Of a stretch of DNA of 64,000 bases, positions 36,673 through 50,171 are shown one piece after another (the stretch's first letter is position 1; every line of letters starts with the position of its first letter). The DNA is from Oryza sativa Japonica Group (taxonomy: Eukaryota > Streptophyta > Magnoliopsida > Poales > Poaceae). Position numbers and translations under genes: made by a program. The stretch lies in the NCBI RefSeq assembly GCF_034140825.1, contig NC_089041.1, positions 23,449,501 to 23,513,500 of the forward strand. The letters are read 5' to 3'. The notes below the pieces were generated by a model. It saw only the letters and a program-made list of their open reading frames with translations, was not told the DNA's origin and ran no database searches.

Positions 36673-39600
36673 CTATGTCGACAAAATGGACTGCAGCAGA
36701 AGCTGCTGCTGTGGTTGCAAGCTGGAAAATGTTGAGGCAAGAAAATCTGGTGGCAATGTCTGCTGGAAACGCCTCAAGAGATTGACCATCCGCTTGGTTG
36801 TTTCATCTGTAGCAAGCTCTGTTCCGTTGCATAAAACCTGCAGTAGAAATCCCAAGACAGCATTCATTTATGAATTTTACAGCATCTGAGTCAAAGAAAT
36901 GAAAAACAAAATGCACATAGTAATAAATAGTAGTTTTGATCCTAGGATCAGCTATGTTGCTGCTATAGCAGTAACAGCCTGAAATTGCCATGCTAATAGT
37001 ACACAAAAGGTCCAAGACAAATTATCACAGAGAACCAAACTAAACCAGGAACACAGGAATCCGTCTTGATGTCTCTGTTTTCCTTTGGGAAAAGGGCCCC
37101 ACACCATAATATAGGAAACAAGTCAGAAATTACCTCCGCAAAAATTGAAACAATTTTTGGAAGATATTGGCTATGAGGACCAAGAATATCTGCATCCGAT
37201 CTGCACACAGACAAGGTCATTATAAACTGCAACAAAAAGTTATGATTGTTGGCATGTCATCCATAGAGAGCAGATACCTTTCAACCATTGAGGAGAGCTG
37301 ATCGTGTACAACTTTTGCTTCAATCTTGTCATCTTTTATAGGCAAGCAACCAAGCCAGGCAGGAATGACCTAAAGAGCATGAATACATTGGATGAGGATA
37401 ATACAACATGTATCTTTTTAGCAATATATGGTCTTACGGGAGCTGAAAACAAGGTTCAGACTAAATCTAGGGACAAGCACAACTACTGGTTTTACACTGG
37501 TTATTTAATTGGTTCAGTTTCAGCTTGAACTCCATACTCTGCAGCAGGTTTCTCAACTATTCCTTTGGAAAATCACTACTACTTTTTTTACTAAACAACC
37601 ATAACTCCATTAGGACACACAACACTAGCAGGAACAGAGCAGTTTCATTTTGAAAAACATTCAGACACAATAAAGTGCCAAGTTCTTCAACAGTTTACGC
37701 AAAGCATATTTTCAGTAGAACTTTGGATTTGTTTTGCAGTTTTAAGGATGCCAAGTTGTATGAATGCAAAATCAGATCCAAAACCAACTTAGCTATTAGT
37801 AATTGATGGCAAGGACCAAGGAATATTGATTGCATATAACTAAAAGCTTGACTGTGTGTTTGCTAGGAAATATTGAAGGGTAGTACATTCTGACGAAAGA
37901 CATAAATCTTCCTTCTATATCCAAAGGCTTGATTTCACTTGATGAACGGCATGAAAGAACAGTTTAGATCTATTAAGGTGTCAGTTCATCCATACAAGCA
38001 AACAAGATTTGGACCTTTTTTGAATCTTGAAAAGCATATACAAATTTTAGGACCTACTCCGTAATCATTTAAGTTTGTAAAGTTTGCTCCACAAACAGAA
38101 AATATCTGTCAAGAATATTTCAATTCATTTTTCCTACTAAGTTTGCACAGATTTTCTAGCAGGATTTCATCCTCCCTCAATAAAGGAAAGTAGTTTTCCC
38201 CCTTTCCATTCACTTGGTAGCCCACATGTTAATATGGTTGGATAGAAAACAGAAGACAGAATATATATAACAAAACAATGACAGTTGTTTTAACTGACTG
38301 AATGTGACTATGTGAGATATGCTTACCTGAGCTGCATCGATACCATCACGATGGAATTGGCATATTTTACCAAGCGCTGAAACAGCATTGTCATATGCCA
38401 TTATATTGTCTGCATGCTTTGCTTCAGGATGTGTGATAACATTGTTCAACTTTGACAGCGCCTCTGATTTTGAAAGCACCAAATTAGTGGGTTGGTTTTG
38501 AAAATGCATGGTAAAGTACTACAAACTACAAAGTGATGTAAGCATGACCCGACTACCTCCAACAAGTGGGCGGAAAACATGACCGCCAAATTCAGCACAT
38601 ACACCCACACCATAGACAGCAGCCTAAAAAGAATAAGTTGGCAGTTCAACACAACATTAGTGGCCAAATATAACAATAGGACATGGATGAAGGGACAGGA
38701 AAACATAAATATTTATACCTGCCGAACATCTGAGTTCTCATCATTGGATGCCTCCAGCAGAAAAGGTAGGTATGTATCATAATACCTAATCAGATAGGAA
38801 AATACATAATTCAGTTACAAATACAAGCCCTGCATCCAACCAAATAGCTTTGAGGAACATACTTGAGAGCAGATTCACGACATTGCTCTGCAATATCATC
38901 AAATATACAGATAGCTATCCTTCTCTCTTCAGCAGTCTTATCTTTTCCCTGCCAAATTAAAATGACACAAGAAATGAATGAGCAGTAAACAACAAAACAA
39001 GAAATAATCAACACAGCTCAATAGAACTAAGACTAGAAAACATGCAAGTGATAATACTGGTAAACACAAGTGATAATAACCATTAATCTTTTCGTTAACA
39101 CGTGAGAAGAAAAATGTCCACGCAGTCACTGATAATTTGATAGCCATATCCAAGGAAACAATTCTTACATACTATTTTATTTGGCATATCCATTTTGAGT
39201 TTTCATGAATAAAACAGTTCAAATCAAGATATGCATGTCATTGTCTTCCTTGGTTGTTTCACAATAAACTGATGATAAACAGTCAAAATGAATATTGAGA
39301 GGCTGTCGGGCATATGGAAAATCTTTCAAAATGAAGCGTTGTGATATAATGTAAACCACTAAAACAATCAGGAACTTTCAGGATAGAAGAAAAGAGTTGG
39401 ATGAAATATCATGCTAACAGGCACAAATCAAGAAATTAAAGTAGTGGTAACTAATGTAGTGGTAGAACTAAAAAAAAATACTAGAGTGAGATCTAACAAG
39501 GAACTTGTATGTGTAAAAATAAATCAAATCCAAACACACAATTAAATGCAGGATTCCACTGACTTACCAACATAGGTGTGATGTATACAGACAGTTCATC

Positions 39601-42600
39601 AAAGAATGGCAGAAAAGAAGCTTTGAAGGTCTTAATTAAAGTACCAAGGCACTCTCCAACCTGTAAATTATTTTAAAAACTAGTGTTAACAGAATCAACT
39701 TTTAGAAGACTAATATTCCATCCAGTAAAAAAGAAGTTATTCATACAGTCCCCTTTTGTCCAATATAAATATTCATCTAACAAAAGTTAAGTCTTTTAAT
39801 GTTACATGACTCCCAGCCGCTGGGAGTCACGAGATACACGAACCTGATCAAACACTTCCTCCTCCTGCTCATTCTCTTCTTTGAGTAGTTCTCCTTCATC
39901 AGCATCAAAATCTTCTGCCTTTGATCTCTCTGACCTTTCTCTTTTCCTGGTAGCGCTGGCTATAATAACATTTTTTATCTCATCCGAAACAGCTCTTACT
40001 TGGTTTTCATCAAGGAGTCGACCAGAGAGCTGCTCAATTAAAAAGAATAGTGAGCGATAAAAAAACCCAGGCCTTTCAAAATTGAGGAACGGCCAAGTAT
40101 ATTATCGCAGTGTAGAAAGTTGAATAAATAGATTATAAACCATCAGTGAATATCACTCAGCTATACTGCATTGATTTATCAATTCAGCAATCTTTTTGGT
40201 GTAATAGTGTCAATGAAAAATGCATTCAATGTGCAAAAGGTGCCAGTGTCAACTTCCAAGCAAAATCATTCTGGCTTTGGTATAAGTCCACTAACATAGC
40301 CCAATCAATGATGAAAATTAGTAATCTTTTTGCACAGTAATGACTGCAATAAACTTTCAACACTAATAGCAAATAAGTCCACCATGACCTTTGGAAAGTG
40401 ATTTGTTGGATCTAACTCTAATGTGGTCTTAGTTTCTTCCATGTCATATATGAAGGTACTGCGATTATCCAACTGTTCCTCGACAGAAGCTAACTCTTGA
40501 AACCACTATCTATTGATGGCAATTTTGGACCAAACAATATTCCAACCAAACAAAATTCATGGTGAACAAACTGGTCATACATGGTTCATCCAACTGAAGA
40601 TATTTCAGCTTCATCCAATAGATAACTAAAAACTCAACAAGAAAAGACACCAGGTATACGTTTCTACAGCTGAATGATCTCTCTAAGATGCATAGGCAGA
40701 CAACAAACATAACCCAGTTAGCTGTATACACCAGTGCACTGCCTCAATATGCTCCAGAAGCATTACAATTTCATAGAAAAATACCATCCCATTCAAATAA
40801 AAATATGAAAAGGAGAACAAACCTGCATGCACTCATTTAATGAATCAAGCATGGATGAACACATCTCAGTTTCTGGTTCCTGTATAGTAATTCAAAAGAA
40901 AACAGCTGTTAGCGTTGAATAGAAAAACCATCCACATGTATAGAGAAGATTTTGCATAGACCTTGTGCAGCGCTTCAACAAGAGCTGGAATTATGTAGTC
41001 AGATAATTGTTTAACATAAGATTCATCGCGTCCTTGAGCCAGCCCCTTCTCAACAGCCAATTTTGCAGAACGTAGTAGTTCAGGCATAGCTGCATTGTTG
41101 TTGGAACTATACTTTTAAAATGCAAATCCATAAGGCAAAAGATAAAATCATACTAAAACATCAAATACCTGCAACAGCAGCTCTCCTCACTTCCTCATGA
41201 AAGTAAAATTTAAGGAGTGGAACCAATGTAGGAGCAACCTACGTGGAATTTGACCACCAACATATGACACTGAGTGGCAATTGAGAAATTAGACATTTAA
41301 CATGCTGGTATGATATCAAACCTGATCAATCCATGGGAAGAACCCCTCCTTGAGTTCATCAGCATAACAGCATAGCATGTTGCAAGCTGTTGCTTTCTCT
41401 TCTAGTACACTAGTTCGGATACCTATTCTTTTGTCGCCAAGCGTAATTGTTTCAATGCTGTATTGAGTGAAAAAGATTAGGGGCAATATTGCAGAACCAA
41501 CAAGAAGCTAAAAACAACCACCACACCTCACATAAAAAAGGATGATATATTTCTGAACAAATCAAATTGCAAAAGAAAAAAGATAATCAATAGGGAAACA
41601 TATTACAAGCATAAGGTAGCTATTGCAAGTTGCAGTCCCACTAACCCAAAAAAAAAAAGGTTGATAACGGAAATATAAACAGGCACGAGTTTCACGAAAA
41701 AAAGGAACCTTCTATGAACGAAGTGTATGTAATTACATTCAGTATGGTATAGAAACAAATAGTACTTCTTAAGAAAGAATGAACCATAGATAAATTTAAA
41801 TAGAATGCCTCTGACACAGCATCAATATTAAGGGCATATTTAATTCAGTGGATAAAACATAGCAATTGAAGAAGATGCACAAACCTATCATCATCTGATT
41901 CTATATCATCATCAGATTCAGCTGAAGTAATTGTGACATCAGGCTTCAGTTGAGCAGACTGAAGCAGTGGTGGCATAACAACGTTCATGTACGGAAGAAA
42001 ATCCTGCCCGAGACATTTGCATAACCTGGCCCAAGCCTGTCACATAAAGGAGAAAATGTTACAAAGGATCTGAATTTTATTATGATTAATTCATAATAGG
42101 TTTTATGTGTACCTGAAGCATGTAGCTTGTTATTGGATCATCATTTTCCATTGTAGTTCCTTGCAAACTCATAAGTACTTCCATGACCTATCAATCAATG
42201 TGTAGATTAGAAAAGTGCATGCATAGAACATAGCATACAGAACAAAATTACAGTGGAGAAGACACAATTACCTGCTTTGCGTCATCCCTGAACTTATCCT
42301 TGCCTACAGCCATTCCGACCAGACTTATACACTCCATAGACTTGGCACGAAGCATCCTATTGGACTTATCAGTTGCATTCATTAAAATAGCTTTCAGGTA
42401 TGGCATCACTGCATCATAGTATTTTTTGAAGTGCTCCTGCAAGACAAGTACACCAAAATTTAACACAATATTATAAACTCTCATTAACCATCAAGATAAG
42501 TATAAAAGGTAATGTTGCGTCCCCCTCCCCCTATAAGAAATTAAGCTAACTTATACATGGACAAATTACCTGCGATGAATCAGCTACTGATGCTAAAGCT

Positions 42601-45222
42601 GTCAATGCTCCCTCTTGCACCATTTGCTTGCCGTTCTAAAGCATAAGTACAATATATTAGCACATGTTCTACTAGTTCAAAAAAATAACACTAAAAGACA
42701 ATAAAATATATTTAACTGGTGAGGGAGGTGGATACCTGAAGAAGAACAAGTAATTTGGTAACAATTCCATCCAGGTAAGGTGTCAGAATTTCAGGCGTGC
42801 AATTCTCACTGAAATTCAAGATAGCTGATGCAGCATGTGCCTGTGAATGATAGTAACACAGCCAGACATATTATTTCCTAATAAGCATAATAAAAGTAGG
42901 TTAAGTTTGTATGTATAATAGGCACCCCAAAACTGCCAAAACCTTGAAAACTGTATATCAAAAAGTAACACTTGAAAATTGTATATGGAACAAAAGTTCA
43001 TTAAAAAACCTGAATTAATGTGTTTATAAATCATACTTCATGCCATTGACGTGTTACATATTTTTTGAATATAATGCCAAATTATCTTATTTAACAAGGA
43101 TAGAAACAAAATCTGAAAGACAGGGATAGTTCGTGTTGATGTTCATCTAACCCCACGAAAGTAAACTTAGCCCAACTAGAACATGGATAGATAAAATAAT
43201 TTAACTAATTGAAGAACACTCCTAGATGTCTAAGTAGATCAATGGAGCATTATCTTTTATGTAAAGCCCACTATCTACTTTGAAGCATTTTCTTCATAAA
43301 GTCTAACAGGTAAGTGAGTCAATAAGCGTTGTCCTTATGAACATTGTAGGCCACAAAAGATGTTATAAATAAAGCAAAGAACATGTGTAAAAGGGTGTGC
43401 TAGATCAAGTCTAGCACTAATATTTGAACACTCACTTGCACCCGTGGATTCTGAAAATCATCCATGGCGTTTGCCAATGCAGGCAGCACCTGCTGGTGAT
43501 AATTAACTTGCAAGTCTGGACCCAAATCAGTAGATAGCTGACCAATTGCATTGATTGCAGCCCAACGCACACGTGCATGAGGATGTTGAAATCCATTCAA
43601 AATCATCGAAACAACCTGCTCCAGATTTTTAAGCATCACCTGCAAAGAACAAACAGTTGAGTAAATAGCTATTTTGGCTGCTTCTTGCAAATGAATGAAA
43701 CAATGGGTAGCATTTTTGTGTCTTAATACTCGCCAAAAGCTCTTGTGCACCTAAAATTCAGTGTTTATAATCACTTGAACATGAGAAATCAATGAAGGCA
43801 ATTGATTCATTATCACATCACACCGATTCGAATTACCTAATTAAACGAGCTATTGTATATTTTATTTTACCCAGTGCAGCAAAATAAAATACCTTCAGCT
43901 TTTCAACTGGTTTTTGTAGTGATTCTATTGCATAGTAGTCACAATAAGCATGAACTTATTTAGCTAACCTTCGCACATCCTTCTGCAATCTGTGCAAGTG
44001 TGATTAGTGCAGCATGGTGCTTCTGCCACTCAGGAGCGGAAAGGTACTGCGGGAGCAGCTCAGATGCAATTGGCACAATTGCATTCCCACCAATAGCAAT
44101 GGCTAGACGGTCAAGGCACTCCTGTGCTACTCCATAGTTATTTCCTTCACCCGCATCTTCATCCTCTGTCTCTGCAGTGTGCCAAGCAGGATCATCCTCG
44201 ACATCAAGCAACATCTGCATGAGCACTGCAAATAACCTGCCAACAAACTGCGGGAGGCGACGCATCATTCCTGGTGCACGCTCCCTGGCCTCAGCGAGAG
44301 TAATCACAAACTCTACAGCGAGGTGCCTAGTCCCATCCTCCAGCTGTGCAGCCTCAGCTATCTGCAGCATTGCACCTACAACATCTGCAATCTGCCGCCG
44401 CAGGAACCTTGGCTCTGCACCAGCCAGTTCCACAAGCAGCTCCAGCGCCTCCTGTGCAGAGGCCTCCTGACCAGAGTTTAGGCAATCCGTGAGCGCCCTC
44501 ATCATTGCAGGAAGCAAATCCTGCATCTTATCCCGGTCAGCGTTGGTGGGCAAGCACTGGACGAGGTTAACCGCAGCGCTCAACGCGGCGATGCGCACAT
44601 CAGGAGATGTCGGGTGCGCCAGGGCGGAGGCGAGCAGGTTGTGGATTGTCATCAGATGGTCTAGAAGCGATTCAGCGATGTAATCCGCCAGGCGCGCGAA
44701 GATGAGAAGCGCGGACTCCTGCAGATTGGGAGCCTCGGGTCCCGACGCCGCGCGGAACAGGAAGGGGAGCAGCTCGGCCCACGCGTTCTCCGGCAGGAGG
44801 AGCGCGGCGAGCTCGGATATGGCGTCGCATACCTTCTTCGCGATGGGCTTGGGCGGGTCGGACTGGAGCGCCGAGAGGAGGTGCTGCTTGAGCGCGGCCT
44901 GCCCCGCGGGGGAGAGGTGGGGCCACACCGGCGCCGCGGCGGCGCTGGACGCGTCGGAGGAGGGCGTCGGGGAGAGGAGCTTGCGGAGGAGGACGGCGGC
45001 CATGGCGCGGAGGTCGGCGGGCGTGGCGGGCGACGACAGCGACGAGGCGAGGCGGAGCGCGAGCGGCTCCGGGTGGGACCCCCGGAGGCGGTGGAACGCC
45101 GCCTCGGCGGCGGCGCGGTCGGCGTTCGACGAGGACATCAGCGTCGAGAGCAGCGCGTCGAACGCCGCCGGGTCCCCTCCCAGGAGCGCCGCGGCGGCCG
45201 CCTGGTCATCCCCGGACGCCAT
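36673..45222 (-). CDS. Importin-5 type karyopherin beta (IPO5/RanBP5 homologue), 20 exons
   Basis: Exons on the minus strand: 45222-43969, 43639-43436, 42840-42736, 42635-42570, 42436-42272, 42187-42113, 42036-41885, 41457-41322, 41238-41169, 41089-40962, 40879-40823, 40029-39844, 39660-39568, 38948-38863, 38785-38719, 38623-38557, 38463-38327, 37369-37278, 37200-37134 and 36837-36673. All borders are GT..AG and phases agree, giving 1123 aa, near the family size. It is an all-helical HEAT-repeat receptor carrying cargo such as ribosomal proteins through nuclear pores and released by Ran-GTP. Typical segments are [40 protein letters not shown] and [20 protein letters not shown]. Acidic loops ([23 protein letters not shown]) fit the cargo/Ran-binding surface. 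MASGDD is taken as start. The frame stays open to an ATG at 45573, but that would need a 117-residue Pro/Arg-rich extension unlike the family. Confidence 0.93.
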
Positions 45223-45646
45223 CGGATGGATCGGATTGGATACGCGCCCCCTTCTCTGGCGGCGGCGGGGGAGGCGGCTAGGGTTTTCGTGACGCGCGTG
45301 GCGGCGGCGGCGTCGTGTGTGGGGGGAGGGGGAGGGAGAGGGGTGGAAACACAACAACACACAGGCGCGGAGAGAGAGGGAGACCCGGGGGCGGTTGGGT
45401 TTAATAATCCCCCGTATTTGGGTAGGGTTTGGAGGGGGAGAATGAGATGCGGCTCGCGCGAGGGCGAGCGATGGGTTTGGTTCGGTTGGCCTGGTTGGGG
45501 ATTGGGTCCGGGACGGTTGGGCTCGCTCGCTCGCACGCGCCGGTTTCGCGGGATTCCTTGTCGCATCGGCCACTTTTGGTTATTCTCCCGTGGATTTCCG
45601 CGTCGATTCGTCTCCTGCCCCTTCGCGGCGTTCCCTTCGTGGGAAA

Positions 45647-45787
45647 TTTAACTATTTGCCATTATGACATGGCAAATAACGATTTGCCACACCCTATTAA
45701 TGACATGTGGACCCTCATGTGTCTATGATATGTGGGTCTAGTGGCAAATCATTAAGCACCATTTGTAAGAGTGGCAAATAGTTAAAA
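45647..45787. mobile_element. Small MITE with TTTAACTATTTGCCA ends
   Basis: The 15-base ends TTTAACTATTTGCCA are exact inverted repeats about 140 bp apart, with a second inverted motif ATTTGCCAC inside. It sits about 430 bp upstream of the importin ATG, inside the presumed promoter. Confidence 0.65.
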
Positions 45788-46711
45788 GCCCCCCGCGTCG
45801 TCGATGCTTAAGCATGGCTAAATGCTAATATAGAGGAGAGAAAAGAGAAGAGAGAGAAGAAACGGACTGTAAACTTCGGTTTGGACACAATAATCAAGAA
45901 ACTACTCCCTCCATTTCACAATGTAAGTCATTCTAACATTTCCCACATTCATATTAATGTTAATGAATAGATAAAATGGGCCATATATTAATTGTAAAGA
46001 GCTAACTATTATATGGTTAGGCTGAGAAGGCTACAAAGAACCTTATAGCCAACAGGTCGCCTGTATTATTAACCTTTGCTCTGATAGAGGTGACTATACA
46101 TCTAATTTCATGTATAATATACATAATTAAATTAAGATGTAACATGTATAATATGTTGCCTCTACCACACAATCTCCAATATCCCTAACACTCTCGTATA
46201 TTTCTTGAAGTTTGTGTAGGGGTTACCCCTTACATAAGAGGTAACTATTTCTCTCTTATCTTTCTTCTCTCTTCCATGTCATCATTTAGTTTTATGTGTT
46301 ATCTTAGGTTTTGTGATTAGATGCCCATATACCATAATACTTGCCCTCAGAGGGTTTTGGGGTTTTACAGGTTGGATGAGGCGAGGCAGCGTGAGCTGGT
46401 GTGCGTGCGGCCGCGTGATGGATGTGTGGGATGGAAGGAGAGGACGCCGGTGGTGGTGGTGGACCTGGTGGTGGGGGTATGATTGGGCATTGATGGGTAC
46501 AGGCAGGCGGCCGGGCGACATCTCGCCCACGTCATGATTAAGCTGCAGGGTGGCGGACAGGGAGCAGCGTGGAGGGGAGTCCTATGTGCGGGGATCATTC
46601 ATCTGCTCCCCATCTTATCCTTGCCTGCAGTAGTAGTAACTGCACTCCTAGTACTAGTAGTACAAGTGTAACAAATACATGTATATTTATTTCGATTAAG
46701 TATAAATTGTA

Positions 46712-46855
46712 CTCTCTCCGTCCTATAATTAGCAATCTCGGATTGGATAAGACACTTTATAATACAATGAATCTGGATAAAAAGCATGTCCGAATTTATT
46801 GTACTATGAAGTGTCTTCTCCGGTACTAAATTGTTATATTATGGGACAGAGGAAG
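46712..46855. mobile_element. Stowaway MITE
   Basis: Ends CTCTCTCCGTCCTATAAT and, inverted, CTTCCTCTGTCCCATAAT are flanked by TA. The 144-bp element carries inverted GACACTTTATAATACAATG and CATTGTACTATGAAGTGTC-like arms. Confidence 0.8.
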
Positions 46856-46961
46856 TAATATATAAACCGTATGTCATCAACTCATCATGTTATTTGTGTA
46901 GCATTAGAAACATGTAAACTCTGGCGCTAGCAATTCCATCTCGCATTGTTAAGATATTTAA

Positions 46962-47177
46962 GGCTTAGTTTAGTTTAGCAACTTTGGTGAGCAACTTCCT
47001 CGTTCTCTTTTCAAACGGTTAAACGGCACGTTTCATAAAAAAATTGTATATAAAAGTTTTTTTTAAAAAAATAGAATAAACTCATTCTTCAAGTTTGTAA
47101 TAGCTAATTAATCAATGATCTTCCATGTTTTCGGCACTATGGAAAATCTTACCCGAGTTGCTAAAACGAACTAACCC
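46962..47177. mobile_element. Tourist-like MITE
   Basis: Ends GGCTTAGTTTAG and, inverted, GGGTTAGTTCG are flanked by TAA on both sides. Internal CGGCACGTTTCATAAAAAA and GTAATAGCTAATTAATCAA match the family at 58109. It lies 50 bp from the Pong-like transposon. Confidence 0.7.
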
Positions 47178-48268
47178 TAAGTATGACAGCCTAGTTATTT
47201 TCCTTCCTAGGGTTTATAAACCTCTTAGGGCAAGGCCAATGTATATGGTAAAATGCATAACAAGAGTGGGCCCATCTACAGGTAGCAATAGTTAAGGAAA
47301 TCTCTACAATGATACTGCTTGTTTGATGGAAATAAGGTGGGTCCCGCTGGGCCCCACGGGAGAAAAAGAATACAGATCACTCCTAACCATCTGCTTGTTC
47401 GCGCGAGTGAAAAAAAATCCTCATCCACTGTTACTCTGTTCGATCCCCATTTCCTCCGCCTCAGATCCCCAATTCCTCTCTTCGTCGCTCCGCTCGATCC
47501 CCAAATTCTCCCACAGCGCATGCACTGGATCCCCAATTTCTCCGACGATTGCTCCTCCCGTGGCTGCGCCAACGTCGCTGCTCCTCCCGGCCTCCCCTCC
47601 TTCGGCTGTGACCTCGCTGTGCCGTGGCTTCGGTGCCACGTTGCCGCGCGCGGCCTCACCCATCGATGACGCTGCATGCGCGAACTACTCCGGCCGCGAC
47701 GCTGCCGACGCGTGCTTCTCTGTCTCGTCTGCGCCACAAACTTGAAGCTGCTCTCAACCATCAGCACCTACTAGACGGTCACCGCCCTCAACTTCGCCTA
47801 CATCGTCCGTGAGTTCTGCGTTAGAGACAAGGTGATTGATTCCGTGGCCTCTCCTTTTCCGTGTTGTGGAATCTCTTCTTGCTTTTGGTTTGCCCGGTGA
47901 TTAAATTTATATCTGTTTGTGCAAGTGCTGCTGCTGCTACGATTAAATTTGTCATCAAATATGTGCAAGTGCTGCTACTACAGATTCTTTTTCTGTTTGT
48001 ACGTATGCATCATGTGAATCGTTGATTTCGATCCCGATGGAATTTTCATAGTGTTTAGTTGTGCTCCAACAGATCTGAAATTAAAAAAAAATGACAAAAA
48101 AACATGATATTTTCAATATGACTTGTGCTTGACTAATTAAGGCAATGGTACTGGTACATTACTCTTAGTGCATGAAAAAGTAAAGAGTCTCAGTTACTAA
48201 TAAGAATAAATTGGACGACTGAAAGAAAAATGGAAAAAAGAACACAAGTTTCATAACACAAATAAACT

Positions 48269-49627
48269 CTAGTTTTGTTGTTGTTGACCACCATATTTCT
48301 GCCAAATGTGCTCCATCAAATCTGACTTTAGACGTCGATGGGTTGTTCGATCGCGAATATTCATGTCTGCGTCTAGGACCTCTGCAAATCCATGGATTGG
48401 CCCATGGTCGAGTCCTACTAGTTGTACAGAAGATTGTGATTGCTCATATGTGTTGTCATCAGGTATGACATAATCGTCTCTCTCATCCTCAACTATCATG
48501 TTGTGCAAAATAATACATGCATACATGATATCAGCTAGTTCATCCCTTTCCCAAAGCCATGCTGGGTGGCGAATTATGGCCCAACGTTTTTGCAAAACCC
48601 CAAATGCTCGTTCCACATCTTTCCTTGCTGATTCTTGGCGTTGTGCATACAATTTAGCCTTGTCACTTTGAGGTCTAGTAATTGATTTGGCAAATGCAGC
48701 CCACTCTGGATAAATATTATCAGCTAAATAGTATCCCATGTTATATTCTGTCCCATTGACAGTAAATTGAACACTAGGAGCTCTTCCTTGTAGCACTGCA
48801 GTAAACAATGGTGACTGATCCAACACATTGATATCATTGTTTGAACCAGCAGCACCGAAAAATGCATGCCAAAACCATAGGTCAGCAGATGCAACTGCTT
48901 CAAGCATGATAGTGGGTACACCATAATCACCACGTGTGAATTGTCCCTTCCATGCAACCGGGCAATTTTGCCACTCCCAATGCATGCAGTCAAGACTACC
49001 CAACATGCCAGGGAACCCATGAGCCTCTCCTTGTTGAAGTAAACACTGGATATCTTGTTCATTAGGCTTGCGAAGGTATTGCTGACCAAATATATGTCTA
49101 ACACCTTGAACAAAATTTATCATGCATTCCATTGCTGTGCTTTCTGCAACCCCAAAAGTCTCATCCATAAGGTCAGCTGGTGTACCATATGCCAACATGC
49201 GTATGGCAGCTGTGCATTTTTGCAACGGTGATAGACCAACCTTGCCAAATGCATCTCTTCGCAAACAAAAATATGGAGACCAAATGCCAAGAGCTTCAAC
49301 AATGTGCAAAAATAGATGCTTTCTCATGCGAAATCTTCTACGGAACTGATCATCGGTATATAAAGGATTGTCAGAATAGTATTTTGCAAACAATCTGTTG
49401 TGGTCGTCTTGGTGATCTCTATTGATGTACCTTCGTTTGTAGCCCCCACGACGATTAGAATGACCAGCTTGTTGTGCTTGCATTTGAGCTTGAAGTTGAG
49501 CTTCAATCTCATCTTCAATCTCAGCTTCCATAGGATCATTGATTTCTTCCAAAATCAGCTCTTCAAGGTAGTCACTAGAGCTAGAATCATCTGACTCACT
49601 AGATTGATGTGGTGACTTGCTGGACAT
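48269..49627 (-). CDS. Harbinger/PIF-type DDE transposase (HARBI1-like)
   Basis: A 452-aa frame without stops. The start is taken at MSSKSPHQSS because the upstream methionine lies in a short unlike segment. The Ser/Asp/Glu-rich N-terminus and a Gln-rich helix (EAQLQAQMQAQQ) precede a helix-turn-helix-like region (FRRRFRMRKHLFLHIVEAL). The DDE_Tnp_4 core has GSLDCMHWEW (first Asp, near residue 211), LADNIYPEW (second Asp, near 302) and DVERAFGVLQKRW (Glu, near 339). All three acidic residues and the HNMIVEDER end motif are present, so catalysis is plausible. It needs the Myb-like partner to bind the ends. It lies 0.5 kb downstream of that ORF, and together they form the usual Pong gene pair. 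Confidence 0.9.
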   Translation of the reverse strand: MSSKSPHQSSESDDSSSSDYLEELILEEINDPMEAEIEDEIEAQLQAQMQAQQAGHSNRRGGYKRRYINRDHQDDHNRLFAKYYSDNPLYTDDQFRRRFRMRKHLFLHIVEALGIWSPYFCLRRDAFGKVGLSPLQKCTAAIRMLAYGTPADLMDETFGVAESTAMECMINFVQGVRHIFGQQYLRKPNEQDIQCLLQQGEAHGFPGMLGSLDCMHWEWQNCPVAWKGQFTRGDYGVPTIMLEAVASADLWFWHAFFGAAGSNNDINVLDQSPLFTAVLQGRAPSVQFTVNGTEYNMGYYLADNIYPEWAAFAKSITRPQSDKAKLYAQRQESARKDVERAFGVLQKRWAIIRHPAWLWERDELADIMYACIILHNMIVEDERDDYVIPDDNTYEQSQSSVQLVGLDHGPIHGFAEVLDADMNIRDRTTHRRLKSDLMEHIWQKYGGQQQQN

Positions 49628-50171
49628 TTTTTTTTTTGAAAGTGGGAAGGCTGTTGAGATGAAGTTGAACAAAATGAGAATGGGTGTTGTTCTGCTGAAC
49701 TACATTACCTATTTGTAGATGATACATTTTACAACGACTAGATTTGTCAGATTTTTACAACAGCTATATTTTCCTGGGTTTTGTCAATATCCTAACAGCT
49801 AGCTCTTGCTTTTGTCAGTCTTTTACAACAGCTATATTTTCCTAGGTTTTGTCAACATCCCTCTTGCTTTTGTTCTCTATTAATTATTGCTCATATGTAT
49901 TCAGGTGGAGAAAAAAAACAGATTGGTCATGGATGGAAGGAAAACCATCAACACCAACTAGATCCATGTGAAAAGGTGATTTCTCAAGTACTAAGGATAT
50001 TGTAGTTTCATTCCATAGCTGTAATACACAATATTTATACAAATTACCATAACATAGTACAGTACAAATAGGTTCACAGTACAAGCATCAACACAGTACA
50101 TAATTTTAATATATGACAAGAATACTGACATTATAAAATAAGCATAATTGCTAACATTGCTTGCTAGTCAT

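Larger units (their letters stand above)
45223..46961. other. Importin leader/promoter and intergenic repeats
   Basis: 45223-45640 is the GC-rich leader and core promoter of the importin gene. 45905-45965 is half of a Stowaway-like MITE (CTCCCTCCATTTCACAATG). 46010-46085 is the right end of a Tourist-like MITE. 46360-46610 is GC-rich without a recognisable gene. Confidence 0.45.

Noticed and set aside
44881-45651. 256-codon plus-strand open frame
   Set aside because: Antisense shadow of importin exon 1 and its GC-rich leader; Gly/Arg repeats only.
47276-47767. Frames on both strands left of the transposase
   Set aside because: Within the Pong-like element's 3' part, unlike any known Pong protein; kept only as a GC-rich block.
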